A stretch of DNA of 45,970 nucleotides from an uncultured Rhodospirillales bacterium (lineage in GTDB: Bacteria > Pseudomonadota > Alphaproteobacteria > Acetobacterales > Acetobacteraceae). Both the position numbers and the translations under genes were made by a program. The DNA is taken from the NCBI GenBank assembly GCA_903893975.1, contig CAITOL010000149.1:1-45970 (forward strand). Reading direction: 5' to 3'. This document shows, piece after piece, positions 36,292-45,915 of the stretch; the stretch's first letter is position 1, and every line of letters starts with the position of its first letter. A model generated the notes under the pieces. The model ran no database searches and was not told where the DNA came from. It saw only the letters and a list, made by a program, of their open reading frames with translations.

Positions 36292-37295
36292 CCCAACCGC
36301 ACCTTGGGGTTGAGCACGCCATACAGCAGGTCGATCACCAGGTTCACCAGCACGAACACCACGCCAATGGCCAGGGTCACGCCCATCACCGGCATGAAAT
36401 CCTGGGTGACGATGGCCTTGGTGGCATAAAGGCCAATGCCCGGCCAGTCGAACACGGTTTCCACCAGCACCGAGCCGCCGAGCAGCCAGCCGACATACAG
36501 CCCGATCACGGTGAGCGAGGACGACATGGCATTTTTCGCCACGTATTTGAAAATGATCAGCCAGCGCGACAGGCCGAGCGCACGTTCGGTCAGCACATAA
36601 TCCTGCTGCAACACCTCGATGGTGGCCGACCGCATCATGCGGGTGATGGTGGCCAGCGGCGACAGGCTCATGGCAATCGCCGGCAGCGCCAGATGCGTCA
36701 GCGCCAGCCACACCGCATCCGGGTCACCGGCCAGCAGCGCATCAAGGCTGAGGAAGCCGGTCACGAACGGCGGCGGGTCTTCAATAATCGGGTAGCGCCC
36801 GTTCAGCGGCAGCCAGCCGAGTTGCATGGCAAAGCCGAGTTGCAGCAGCAGGCCCAGGAAAAACCGTGGCATGGAAATCGCGCCGAGCGACAGGATGCGC
36901 GACAGATAATCCGGCCACCGATCGACAAATACCGCCGAGAGCAGCCCGGCGGGAATGCCGATCACAATCGCCAGCGCCATCGCCGCCACCACCAGTTCCA
37001 GCGTCGCCGGCAGGTAGATGCGCAGATCCGCCAGCACCGGCCGGCGGGTCAGCACGGACTGGCCCCAATCCCCGCTGAGCAGGCCGGTGAGGTAGGACCA
37101 ATATTGCACCGGCAATGGCTGGTCGGTGCCGAGTTCATGCGCCAAAGCGGCAATCTCGGTCTTCGTCGCCTGCGGCCCGGCGGCCAGAGCCACCGGGTCG
37201 CCGGGTAACAGATGCGAGATGGCGAAGACCAGTAACGACAGCCCCAGCAGCACCGGGACAATCATCAACAGCCGCCGCAGGGCAAAACGCAGCAC
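36288..37295 (-). CDS. Second importer: permease (DppB/OppB-like)
   Basis: A 335-residue permease with the DppB start LRFALRRLLMIVPVLLGLSLLVFAISHLLPGDP, the GTDQPLPVQYWSYLTGLLSGDWGQS periplasmic segment, an EAA loop (DYVLTERALGLSRWLIIFKYVAKN) and the end DLLYGVLNPKVRLG. Six hydrophobic helices are seen. Nine bases separate it from the binding-protein stop. Confidence 0.92.
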   Translation of the reverse strand: MLRFALRRLLMIVPVLLGLSLLVFAISHLLPGDPVALAAGPQATKTEIAALAHELGTDQPLPVQYWSYLTGLLSGDWGQSVLTRRPVLADLRIYLPATLELVVAAMALAIVIGIPAGLLSAVFVDRWPDYLSRILSLGAISMPRFFLGLLLQLGFAMQLGWLPLNGRYPIIEDPPPFVTGFLSLDALLAGDPDAVWLALTHLALPAIAMSLSPLATITRMMRSATIEVLQQDYVLTERALGLSRWLIIFKYVAKNAMSSSLTVIGLYVGWLLGGSVLVETVFDWPGIGLYATKAIVTQDFMPVMGVTLAIGVVFVLVNLVIDLLYGVLNPKVRLG

Positions 37296-37304
37296 GGGGC
37301 GAAA

Positions 37305-38879
37305 CTAGCCCAGCGACAGGCCAAAGAGTTCGATGGCGTTGGCCGCCACCGGCGTGAACACAAAGCCGCGCACATCGCTGCGCAACGCCAGCCGGCGCTT
37401 TTCCAGCACGCCGAAAATATCCGGCGCGTCGTCCACCACCACCTGCTGGAACTCCTGATAGATCGCCTTGCGCTTGGCTTCGTTGCTCTCCGCCCGGCCG
37501 CGTTCGATCAGCGCATCCACCTTGGCGGAGTGGTAGACCGGGTTCTGCCAGCCGCCATTGCGCGACGAATGATAGGCGGCATAGGCGATGTTATCCGGGT
37601 CGCCATAGTTGGCGGTTTGATACACCGGATAGAAATCCGCTGTGCTCGCCGGGGTTTTGGCGGAGGCGACGATGTCCGGCCAGACCATCGCTTTAATGTC
37701 CAGCTCGATGCCGATCTGCTTGAGCGAGTCGAGCAGCACCAGGCCGAACTGGCGTTCCTGTTCCAGCCCGGAAACATAGACCATGCTCAGCTTCAGCCCA
37801 CCTTTGGCGGCCTCGGACTTGGCGAGATATTCCTTCGCCTTGGCCAGATTGGTGCGATAGACGGCGAGCTTCGGGTCGTGGCCGAGAATGCCGTTGGGCA
37901 GCGGGCCAACCATCAGGTCGGCAAAGCCGGCCGTGTCCCGCATCGCCTGATAGTTGAAGGCGTAGGAAATCGCCTTGCGCAGGTTGATGTCTTTCAGCGG
38001 GCCAAATTCGGTGTTCATCTTGATGGAGAAGGTGCGGAATTCCGGCTCGATCACCAGCTTCACGCCCGGCTTGTCCTTCAGCGCCACCATATCTTCGCTG
38101 GTCAGATCGACCGCGATATGCGCTTCACCGCGTTGCAGCGCCAGGCGCTGGCTGCTGGTTTCCCGCACGATGCGCCAGATCGCGCCCGTCAGGTTGCCGC
38201 CGCCGGTACGCCAGTGATTGGCCACCCGTTCGAATTCATACAAATTGCCCGGCTCCGCCCGCTTGATGCGGAAGGCGGCGGAACCGGCAATGGTGCCGCG
38301 CAGATAGGTCTGCGCATCATCCGCGCCCTTGTTGGCTTCCACCAGCTTGGGGTTGACGATCCATTGCCACGGCAACACCTGCAAAAATGCCGCGAACGGC
38401 TTGACCAGCTTGATGCGCACGGTGGTGGCATCGACCGCAGTGACCGAATTGTCGTCGATCAGCCCGGCGACCATCCAGCTATTGCCCTTGCCCAGCCGCA
38501 ACAGGCGGGAGAACGAATAGCGCACGGCAGCGGCATCCACCGGCGTGCCATCCGCGAACTTGGCAGCCGGGTTCAGCTTGAACACATATTCCATGCCATC
38601 GGGCGAAACCGTCCAGGAACTGGCGAGGTGCGGCAGCACGCGGACGGGATTGCCTTCAACGCGCACCAGCGAATCATACACATTGCGCAGCAGCGCCGCC
38701 GACGAATAGCCGCTCGCCACATGCGGATCGAAGCTCGGAATATCCTGGTTGGACGCGATTACCAGAATCTTACGCGCCTGCGCCTGTGCCGGGCCAGACA
38801 GGGTCGCCGGCAGCACCGCGCCGCCGGTTGCGGCCATGGCCGCGGTGAGCAGGTGACGCCGTGGGAATGTGTGGGCCAT
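37305..38879 (-). CDS. Second importer: solute-binding protein (family 5)
   Basis: An intact family 5 extracellular binding protein of 524 residues. Its leader has a twin arginine and hydrophobic core (TFPRRHLLTAAMAATGGA) and a PAQAQA cleavage region, pointing to Tat export. The mature start DIPSFDPHVASGYSSAALLRNVYDSLVR and LASSWTVSPDGMEYVFKLNPAAKFADGTPVDA are family signatures. AGGAG stands 10 bp before ATG 38879 but almost touches the in-frame ATG at 38888, so I prefer 38879. Family members bind peptides, nickel, opines or glutathione. The link with hydantoinase genes suggests a cyclic amide or peptide-like ligand, by inference. About 108 bp separate it from hyuB. Confidence 0.92.
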   Translation of the reverse strand: MAHTFPRRHLLTAAMAATGGAVLPATLSGPAQAQARKILVIASNQDIPSFDPHVASGYSSAALLRNVYDSLVRVEGNPVRVLPHLASSWTVSPDGMEYVFKLNPAAKFADGTPVDAAAVRYSFSRLLRLGKGNSWMVAGLIDDNSVTAVDATTVRIKLVKPFAAFLQVLPWQWIVNPKLVEANKGADDAQTYLRGTIAGSAAFRIKRAEPGNLYEFERVANHWRTGGGNLTGAIWRIVRETSSQRLALQRGEAHIAVDLTSEDMVALKDKPGVKLVIEPEFRTFSIKMNTEFGPLKDINLRKAISYAFNYQAMRDTAGFADLMVGPLPNGILGHDPKLAVYRTNLAKAKEYLAKSEAAKGGLKLSMVYVSGLEQERQFGLVLLDSLKQIGIELDIKAMVWPDIVASAKTPASTADFYPVYQTANYGDPDNIAYAAYHSSRNGGWQNPVYHSAKVDALIERGRAESNEAKRKAIYQEFQQVVVDDAPDIFGVLEKRRLALRSDVRGFVFTPVAANAIELFGLSLG

Positions 38880-38987
38880 CTTATCCATTCTCCTGAAGCA
38901 CTATGTTGCCGGTTTCAGCCCCGCCCCGGAGGCTGCGAGAGCGCGCCGGAGCCAGACCGTGTCGTCCTGACGCGGAAGCCGCGCCGA

Positions 38988-40670
38988 TCAATCCGCCGCC
39001 AGCGTGGCAGCCGCACTCTGGCGATAGGCGGTGCGCGCCGCCTCCGGCGAAACGTAGCCATCGGCCACATCATCCGCCAACGCAGCCGGGGCGCGGCCGC
39101 CGGGGTCACCGTAACCGGAACCGCCGGCCAGCTGCACTTCCACCAGCCGGTCCGTGCGGTCGAGGCTGACGAGTTCGCCGGTGCCGACATCCTGCACGAT
39201 GCTGCCATCCAAGTCGCGCACCACGCCATAAACCCCGCCGCCGTGCAAGCCACCGAACAGCCCGTCATTGGCGATGCCCACACCCTCGGGATAGATCGAG
39301 AACAGAGTGGGCAGACCGTCATCATGCAGCTTGCGCAGCACCGTGCGCACCCCAAGCCCGCCGCGCTGGCGGCCGGGGCCGCCGGTATCGGTGACGAAGT
39401 TCTTCTCCATCACCAGCACCGGGGCGCGGGTTTCCATTAACTCGATGGAGGTGTTGGAGGCAGAGGTAGGGTAGAGCAGCGCCGACTTGCCGTCCGTGCG
39501 GGCGCAGGCGCCCTGCCCGCCGCCCATGAAGAAATGGTCGGCATACACATTCCCGGCCGTATCGCGGCCATAGATATTCACCGCATGCGGCAGGCCGGTG
39601 GCCGCCTGCACCTGGTTGGGCGCGGCATCGGCCAAAGCGCGGAAAATATTGGGCGCGATATACCAGCCTGTGCGGGTGCGCAGGTTCACCGCCACCGGCT
39701 TATCGCAATTCAAGATCGAGCCTTGCGGCGCCAGCACCGTGAACGGGCGATAGCAGCCGGCATTGCTGCGGATCTGCGGCGACAGGATGCATTTCAGCGG
39801 ATAAACCGCATGCGCTGCGGTGTAGGTATAGGTGCAGTTCAACCCACCTTGCGGCTGCTGCGGCGGTGCCCCGGCGAAATCCACCTCGATCGTATCATCC
39901 GCCACGGTGATTTTCACCGGATAGCGCAATTTGGTGCCCAGCGGGTTGTTGAACACTTCGGATTCGTAGACGCCATCCGGCAAAGCGCGAATGGCATCGC
40001 GCATCGCGCCTTCCGACCGGTCTTGCACCACGGCGGCCAGCGCGCGCAGATCGTGCATGCCGTAATCGTTCATGAAGGCCAGCAGCCGGTCCGCACCCAA
40101 CTGGTTGGCGGCGACGAAGGAATGCAGATCGCCCAGCACTTCATCGGCCTTGCGCACATTGGTGTGCAGCAAGGTCAGCAGATCCTCATTCGGCTCGCCG
40201 GCGCGGTAGAGCTTCATCGGCGGGATCTGGAAGCCCTCGTCGTAAATCTCGCGGGCGCGCAAACTATCCTTGGTGCCGCCGATATCGCCCACATGGCCAA
40301 CCGTTGCCGTCAGTGCCACCACCCGGCCGTCGCGGAACACCGGGGTGACGACGGCGATATCAAACAAATGCCCGGCGCAGAGCCACGGGTCGTTGGTGAT
40401 CAGCACGTCGCCGGGCTTAAGGGTTTCCGCCGGGTATTTCTTCAGCAGCGCCTTCACCGCGATGGGCACGGTCAGGTTGAATACCGGCATGGCGCGCGGC
40501 GAATGCGCCAGGCTTTCGCCGTCCGGGTCCAGCAGGTCGGTGGCAAAATCCTGTGCTTCCGACACGATCAACGAGAAGGCGGTGCGCACGATGGTGTGCC
40601 ACATCTCCTCCACCACCGTCACCAGGCGGGCCCACATAATCTCCAGCGACACCGGATCAGCCTCGATCAA
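38988..40670 (-). CDS. hyuB: Hydantoinase/oxoprolinase subunit B
   Basis: A 560-residue HyuB-family protein. With HyuA it forms an ATP-dependent enzyme that opens cyclic amides such as 5-oxoproline or N-methylhydantoin. Family blocks are SLEIMWARLVTVVEEMWHTIVRTAFS, DGESLAHSPRAMPVF, LITNDPWLCAGHLFDIAVVTPVF, HVGDIGG and the late GGPGRQRGGLGVRT and GGSGYGDP. The start appears to be TTG 40670: the frame has no ATG near, TTG overlaps the hyuA stop (TTGA), a GAGG lies before it, and the family alignment begins at once (ADPVSLEIM). M12 at 40637 is an alternative but would remove conserved residues. Confidence 0.92.
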   Translation of the reverse strand: MIEADPVSLEIMWARLVTVVEEMWHTIVRTAFSLIVSEAQDFATDLLDPDGESLAHSPRAMPVFNLTVPIAVKALLKKYPAETLKPGDVLITNDPWLCAGHLFDIAVVTPVFRDGRVVALTATVGHVGDIGGTKDSLRAREIYDEGFQIPPMKLYRAGEPNEDLLTLLHTNVRKADEVLGDLHSFVAANQLGADRLLAFMNDYGMHDLRALAAVVQDRSEGAMRDAIRALPDGVYESEVFNNPLGTKLRYPVKITVADDTIEVDFAGAPPQQPQGGLNCTYTYTAAHAVYPLKCILSPQIRSNAGCYRPFTVLAPQGSILNCDKPVAVNLRTRTGWYIAPNIFRALADAAPNQVQAATGLPHAVNIYGRDTAGNVYADHFFMGGGQGACARTDGKSALLYPTSASNTSIELMETRAPVLVMEKNFVTDTGGPGRQRGGLGVRTVLRKLHDDGLPTLFSIYPEGVGIANDGLFGGLHGGGVYGVVRDLDGSIVQDVGTGELVSLDRTDRLVEVQLAGGSGYGDPGGRAPAALADDVADGYVSPEAARTAYRQSAAATLAAD

Positions 40671-42808
40671 CGCCCGCGCCTCGGCAATGGGGTGGCGGGC
40701 GTGATGCGCGCGGCGGCGGGTTCGGCCACCGCGATGCGGATGCGCATGGTGCCGGTGGCATCCACCATCATGCTGTCGCCGGGGGCGATGATGGTGGTCG
40801 ATTCCCGCTCCTCAATAATCGCCGGGCCGGCAATCTCCACCCCCTGCGGCAGGGCGTAGCGGTCATAAACCGCGGTCTCGACAAAGCCATCGCCGAAATA
40901 GGCCTGGCGCGTGCCTTTCTTGGCCACACCGCCAGCCGGCACATCGGCCTGGGCGATGGTCAGTTGCGGGATCGGGCCACGGCAACGAATGCGCACGGAG
41001 ACGAGCTGGATCACCACGCCTTCGTAAACGGATGTGTAACGTTCCGCATAAGCACGGGCAAATTCCGCGCGGATGGCGGCCATAGCAACGTCGTCAATGG
41101 TGCCGTCGGGCAGCGGCACGTTGATTTCATGCAACTGGCCGAACAGGCGCATATCAGCGGATCGTTCCGTTACCACATCGGCAGCGGCGATGCCGGCGGC
41201 GGTAATACGCAAACGGGTTTCGGCCTCGACCTCGCGTAAAACAGCGCCGATGCGGGCGGCAGCGTCCGGCGCATCCAACCGCAGCGGGTGAGACTGCACC
41301 TGCTCGAACGACAGCGGCGCGGCGAGGAAGCCAAGGGCGGACGCAGCCCCAGAGGCCGGCGGGATCAACAATTCGGCCACGCCGAGCACCCGCGCCACCC
41401 CGGCGGCATGCGCCGGCCCCGCGCCGCCAAACCCAACCATGGCATAGGCGCGCGGGTCGCGGCCTTTTTCGACAATATGAATGCGCGCGGCCGCCGCCAT
41501 GCTTTCGGTCACCACCCGGTGAATGCCCCAGGCGGTCTGCACCGCATCCAAGCCGATTTTACCGCCAACCCCCGCCAAGGCCCGCTCCGCCGCCGGCAGG
41601 TCGAGCGACATGCGCCCCCCGAGGAAGAAGCCGGGATCGTAATAGCCCAACATCAGATTGGCATCGGTCACCGTGGGTTGGGTGCCGCCGCGGCCATAGC
41701 AGGCCGGTCCTGGATCGGCACCCGCCGAATGCGGGCCAACCCGGAGCAAGCCCACCTCATCCACCGAGGCGAGCGAGCCGCCACCGGCGCCGATTTCGAT
41801 CATGTCGATCACCGGCGCTTTCACCGGCAGGCCGGAGCCTTTCTTGAACCGATGCACCCGCGCGGCCTCCATCTCCGCCGCAATGGCGGCACGGCCGTTC
41901 TCAATCAGGCAGGCTTTGGCGGTGGTGCCGCCCATGTCGAAGGAAATCACATCCGGCTTGCCCGCCAGATGCCCGAAGAAAGCGGTCGCCAGACCGCCGC
42001 CGGCCGGGCCGGATTCGAGCAGGCGAATGGGGAACGCCCGCGCGGTATCCGGCGACACCAGACCGCCGGCGGAATGCATCAGGTAGAGCGCCCCGGCAAA
42101 GCCGCGCTGCGCCAGCTCATGCTCCAGGCGGCGCACATAACGGTCCATCAACGGCTGCACGAAGGCATTGGCGCAGGTGGTGGCGATGCGCTGATATTCC
42201 CACAACTCCGCCACCACTTCCGACGACAGCGACACCGCAATGTCCGGATACAGCGCCCGGATTACCTCGGCGGCGGCGCGTTCATGCACCGCGTTGCGAT
42301 AGGCGTGCAGGAAGCCGATGGCGATGGCTTCCACCCCATCGTCCACCAGGGCTTTGGCGGCGGCCCGCACGTCATCCAGGTTCAGCTTGGTGACAATTTC
42401 GCCGTCACGGTCCAGCCGTTCCGTCACCTCCAGCCGGCGGCGGCGCGGCACCAGCGGGGCGGGATATTGCAAAAACAGATCGTAAATATCGTAGCGCTGC
42501 TCGGTACCCATTTCCAGAATGTCGCGGAAACCGCGCGTGGTGATCAGGCCAAGCCTGGCGCCTTTGCGTTCAATCAACGCGTTGGTCACCAGGGTGGTGC
42601 CGTGCACAATCTCCCCAATATCGGCCAGCGTCAGCCCGGCGGCGGCGACGATCTCCCCCAACCCTTCCAACGCGCCAACCGACGGGTCCGCCGGGGTGGT
42701 GAGGCATTTATGCAGCCGGATATCGTGGCGTTCGGCATCGAGCAGGATGAAGTCGGTGAACGTGCCGCCAATATCGAAACCGATACGGTAGCGTGGGGTT
42801 GCGGTCAT
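40667..42808 (-). CDS. hyuA: Hydantoinase/oxoprolinase subunit A
   Basis: A 713-residue HyuA-family subunit carrying the actin-like ATP-binding fold. RIGFDIGGTFTDFILLD (8-24) is the phosphate-binding start, and HGTTLVTNALIERKGARLGLITTRGFRD, ISFDMGGTTAKACLIENG and IGAGGGSLA are further family blocks. It should phosphorylate or activate the cyclic amide that HyuB hydrolyses. ATG 42808 follows AGGAG by 6 bp and is preferred to the longer frame from 42841, which lies within the regulator gene. It overlaps the IclR gene stop by 4 bp and hyuB by 4 bp. Confidence 0.93.
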   Translation of the reverse strand: MTATPRYRIGFDIGGTFTDFILLDAERHDIRLHKCLTTPADPSVGALEGLGEIVAAAGLTLADIGEIVHGTTLVTNALIERKGARLGLITTRGFRDILEMGTEQRYDIYDLFLQYPAPLVPRRRRLEVTERLDRDGEIVTKLNLDDVRAAAKALVDDGVEAIAIGFLHAYRNAVHERAAAEVIRALYPDIAVSLSSEVVAELWEYQRIATTCANAFVQPLMDRYVRRLEHELAQRGFAGALYLMHSAGGLVSPDTARAFPIRLLESGPAGGGLATAFFGHLAGKPDVISFDMGGTTAKACLIENGRAAIAAEMEAARVHRFKKGSGLPVKAPVIDMIEIGAGGGSLASVDEVGLLRVGPHSAGADPGPACYGRGGTQPTVTDANLMLGYYDPGFFLGGRMSLDLPAAERALAGVGGKIGLDAVQTAWGIHRVVTESMAAAARIHIVEKGRDPRAYAMVGFGGAGPAHAAGVARVLGVAELLIPPASGAASALGFLAAPLSFEQVQSHPLRLDAPDAAARIGAVLREVEAETRLRITAAGIAAADVVTERSADMRLFGQLHEINVPLPDGTIDDVAMAAIRAEFARAYAERYTSVYEGVVIQLVSVRIRCRGPIPQLTIAQADVPAGGVAKKGTRQAYFGDGFVETAVYDRYALPQGVEIAGPAIIEERESTTIIAPGDSMMVDATGTMRIRIAVAEPAAARITPATPLPRRGR

Positions 42809-43584
42809 GCGATTCTCCTGCGGCGGGGGGCGGCGATCCAAACGGGGTCGCCGAGTTCAGCGCCAACGCGACGGGCGCCGTCGGTCAGCAAACTACAGAT
42901 GCGGGCACGTTCCGCCGCGGTGACTACGGCGGCTGGATAGGTGATGCAGGCACTGGCGCATTCGCCGCTCACCGGGTCCGCCACCGCGACCGCGATGGTG
43001 CCGATGCCGCGATGGCCTTCATCCTCGGCTTCCGCCCAGCCTTGCGCCCGGGCATGGGCGATGCGGGCGATGGCTTCGGCGCGGGAGGCCGGGGCGGCGG
43101 GGGATGGCCGGTCCAACTGGTCGGGCAGCAAGGCGGCCAGCGCCGCATCGTCGAAACGGGCCAGCAAGGCGCGGCCAACGGCGGTGGCAACGGCGGGCAT
43201 GCGCACACCAGGTTCACGCACCACCCGCAGATCATGCGAGCCTTCGATCATGCGCAGGCCAAAAATCTCCAGCCCATCGCGCACCGAAACATAGCCGGTA
43301 TGGCCGCAGGACCGCACCACCTCGGCCAGCATGGCATGCAGCCGGTCCATCAGGCGGGACTGCGTGCGCCCGGCGCGACCGAGACCGATGGCGAGCGGGC
43401 CGATGCGGTAACGGCGCGAGCCCGGCGCGTGCTCCAGCAGCCCGGCATCGGCCATCGCCTTGAGCATCCGCGAGGCCGAGCTTTTGGGGATGTCGAGCAG
43501 GCCCACGGTATCGGTCACCGACAGTTCGGTGCGGCCGGCGATAAAGCTCTCCAAGACCCTGGCGACTTTGGCGACGCTGGACAT
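42805..43584 (-). CDS. IclR-family transcriptional regulator
   Basis: The 259-residue protein has an N-terminal winged helix (about residues 1-65; KVARVLESF, then DIPKSSASRMLKAMADAGLLE) and a C-terminal IclR effector domain (GHTGYVSVRDGLEIFGLRMIEG, AVGRALLARFDD, GIGTIAVAVADPVSGECASACITYPA). IclR proteins bind small acids or related metabolites. It is the first gene of the run, overlaps hyuA by 4 bp and probably controls the whole unit, including itself. Confidence 0.92.
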   Translation of the reverse strand: MSSVAKVARVLESFIAGRTELSVTDTVGLLDIPKSSASRMLKAMADAGLLEHAPGSRRYRIGPLAIGLGRAGRTQSRLMDRLHAMLAEVVRSCGHTGYVSVRDGLEIFGLRMIEGSHDLRVVREPGVRMPAVATAVGRALLARFDDAALAALLPDQLDRPSPAAPASRAEAIARIAHARAQGWAEAEDEGHRGIGTIAVAVADPVSGECASACITYPAAVVTAAERARICSLLTDGARRVGAELGDPVWIAAPRRRRIA

Positions 43585-43599
43585 AAGTTGCTCTATTTG

Positions 43600-43611
43600 G
43601 AACTACTGTTC
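43600..43611. promoter_or_regulatory. Possible operator upstream of the IclR gene
   Basis: GAAC-TACT-GTTC is a short inverted repeat 16 bp upstream of the regulator ATG, in the divergent gap to uvrB. IclR proteins bind short palindromes here, but arms of 4 bp can arise by chance. Confidence 0.25.
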
Positions 43612-43680
43612 AGCGTATGGCAACTTTTCGGGGAGGGCAAGCGCTTTATCCCGAACGGCAGCGCGCGGCACGACAAACCC

Positions 43681-43711
43681 TTGCCGCCGGCGGGGGCAGG
43701 TTCGATATAAG
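43681..43711 (+). promoter_or_regulatory. Weak candidate promoter of uvrB
   Basis: TATAAG (43706-43711, 5 of 6) lies 26 bp before the uvrB ATG, with TTGCCG 19 bp upstream (4 of 6, spacing longer than optimal). No alphaproteobacterial LexA box (GTTC-N7-GTTC) was found in the gap. Confidence 0.28.
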
Positions 43712-43737
43712 CGGGCGAGATATCCGGGGAACGGTCG

Positions 43738-45915
43738 ATGTCTGAGGTTTTGCCACGCACACTGCCGATGTTGTTCCAGCCACCCGTGCTGCCGGCGCGC
43801 CCGAAGCTGCGCCCGCTGCGGGTGGCATCCCCCTACGAACCGGCGGGCGATCAGCCGACCGCCATCCGCGACCTGGTGGCCGGCTTGCAGGCGGGGGAGC
43901 GGGATCAGGTGCTGCTCGGCGTCACCGGGTCCGGCAAGACCTTCACCATGGCCAAGGTGATCGAGGCCGTGCAGCGCCCAACCTTGATCCTGGCGCCGAA
44001 CAAAACCCTGGCGGCGCAACTTTACGGGGAGATGAAGTCGTTTTTTCCCGATAACGCGGTGGAGTATTTCGTCAGCTACTACGACTACTACCAGCCTGAA
44101 GCCTATGTGGCGCGCACCGATACGTATATCGAGAAAGACGCGCAGATTAACGAGCAGATCGACCGCCTGCGACATGCGGCCACGCAAGCGCTGCTTGAAC
44201 GTAACGATGTGGTGATCGTCGCCAGCGTGTCCTGCATCTACGGCATTGGGTCAGTGGAAACCTACGCCAAAATGGTGGTGAAGCTGGAAGTGGGCGGCAA
44301 GATCGACCGCGACCGGCTCGCCAAGGGCCTGGTGGATTTGCAGTATCGCCGCAACGATGCCGCCTTTCAGCGCGGCACCTTCCGCCTGCGCGGCGAGGTG
44401 GTGGATATCTACCCCAGCCATTACGAGGACCGCGCCTGGCGGGTGAGTTTGTTTGGTGATGAAATCGAATCGCTCGCCGAATTCGACCCGCTGACTGGGG
44501 AGAAAACCGCCGAATTGCCGGAGATTACCGTCTACGCCAACAGCCACTACGTCACGCCCCGGCCCACGCTGGCGCAGGCGATTGGCGACATCAAAATCGA
44601 ATTGCGCAACAGGCTGGAAGAATTGACCGCCGCCGGCCGGTTGCTAGAGGTAGAACGGCTGCAACAGCGTTGCACGTTCGATATCGAAATGATGGAAACC
44701 ACCGGGGTGTGCGCGGGGATTGAGAATTATTCCCGCTACCTCTCCGGCCGCAACGCCGGCGAACCGCCGCCGACCCTGTTCGAATATCTGCCGGAAAACG
44801 CGCTGCTGATCGTCGATGAAAGCCACGTGACCGTGCCGCAGATCGGCGGCATGGAACGGGGCGACCATGCGCGCAAATCCGTGCTGGCGGAATTCGGCTT
44901 CCGGCTGCCAAGCTGCATCGATAACCGGCCGCTGAAGTTCGAGGAATGGGAACGCTTCCGCCCACAAACCCTGTTCGTCAGCGCCACCCCCGGCCCGTGG
45001 GAAATGGAGCGGGTGCAAGGGGTCTTCGCCGAGCAGGTCATCCGCCCCACCGGCCTGATCGACCCGGTGACCGATGTGCGGCCGGTGGAACATCAGGTGG
45101 ATGATCTGCTGGCCGAATGCCGGACGACTGCCGCGGCAGGCGGGCGGGTGCTGGTGACGGTGCTGACCAAGCGGATGGCGGAGGATTTAACCGAGTATCT
45201 CGGCGAACACGGGGTGAAGGTGCGCTATCTCCATTCCGATGTCGATACGCTTGAGCGGATCGAGATCATCCGCGATCTGCGCATCGGCGTCTTCGACGTG
45301 CTGATCGGCATCAACCTGCTGCGGGAGGGCCTGGATATTCCTGAGTGTTCGCTGGTGGCGATCCTGGATGCGGACAAAGAGGGGTTTCTGCGCAGCCAGA
45401 CCAGCCTGGTGCAAACCATCGGCCGCGCCGCCCGCAATATCGACGGGCGGGTGATCCTATACGCCGACGTCATGACGAAATCCTTGCGCTACGCGATCGA
45501 GGAAACCGAGCGGCGGCGCAACCGGCAACGGGCCTGGAACGAAGAACACGGCATTACCCCGCTATCGATCAAGAAGCAGATCGGTACCGTGCTGGAAAGC
45601 GTGTTCGAACAGGATTACGTCACCGTCGCGCCGATCAAAGACGCCGCCACCACGGAGTTCGTCGGCAAAGATCTGAGGGCCAGCATTGCGGAAATGGAAA
45701 AACGCATGCGGGCGGCGGCGGCGGATCTGGAATTCGAGGAAGCGGCGCGGATGCGCGATGAAATCCGCCGCCTCGAAGCCCTGGACCTCGGCCTGCCCGC
45801 ACCACCAGTCGCCAGCGCACAGTTGCGCCCCAAACGCGGGCCAGAGCCGATGGGGCCGGGCGGCGGGGGGTGGGACCCGAAGACGAAGGGGAAGCGGGGG
45901 AGAGGGAGGCGGTAG
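43738..45915 (+). CDS. uvrB: Excinuclease ABC subunit B
   Basis: The 725-residue UvrB is the damage-verifying helicase of nucleotide excision repair; UvrA loads it and UvrC cuts the strand. Walker A is GVTGSGKT (61-68), the beta-hairpin region reads [10 protein letters not shown] (114-123), motif II is DESH (360-363), and [16 protein letters not shown] and QTIGRAARN are later helicase motifs. A UVR domain that contacts UvrC lies near the C-terminus ([28 protein letters not shown], about 650-680). The tail is Gly/Lys/Arg-rich. GGGGA lies 7 bp before ATG 43738; M11 is a less likely start. Repeat copy C follows the stop. Confidence 0.97.
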   Translation: MSEVLPRTLPMLFQPPVLPARPKLRPLRVASPYEPAGDQPTAIRDLVAGLQAGERDQVLLGVTGSGKTFTMAKVIEAVQRPTLILAPNKTLAAQLYGEMKSFFPDNAVEYFVSYYDYYQPEAYVARTDTYIEKDAQINEQIDRLRHAATQALLERNDVVIVASVSCIYGIGSVETYAKMVVKLEVGGKIDRDRLAKGLVDLQYRRNDAAFQRGTFRLRGEVVDIYPSHYEDRAWRVSLFGDEIESLAEFDPLTGEKTAELPEITVYANSHYVTPRPTLAQAIGDIKIELRNRLEELTAAGRLLEVERLQQRCTFDIEMMETTGVCAGIENYSRYLSGRNAGEPPPTLFEYLPENALLIVDESHVTVPQIGGMERGDHARKSVLAEFGFRLPSCIDNRPLKFEEWERFRPQTLFVSATPGPWEMERVQGVFAEQVIRPTGLIDPVTDVRPVEHQVDDLLAECRTTAAAGGRVLVTVLTKRMAEDLTEYLGEHGVKVRYLHSDVDTLERIEIIRDLRIGVFDVLIGINLLREGLDIPECSLVAILDADKEGFLRSQTSLVQTIGRAARNIDGRVILYADVMTKSLRYAIEETERRRNRQRAWNEEHGITPLSIKKQIGTVLESVFEQDYVTVAPIKDAATTEFVGKDLRASIAEMEKRMRAAAADLEFEEAARMRDEIRRLEALDLGLPAPPVASAQLRPKRGPEPMGPGGGGWDPKTKGKRGRGRR

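Noticed and set aside
37530-39440. Plus-strand open frame of 636 codons over the binding-protein and hyuB genes
   Set aside because: It is antisense to two strongly recognised genes and has no motif of its own.
43585-43737. LexA (SOS) box before uvrB
   Set aside because: The alphaproteobacterial GTTC-N7-GTTC pattern is absent; only a GAAC-TACT-GTTC inverted repeat is seen, which fits the IclR side better.
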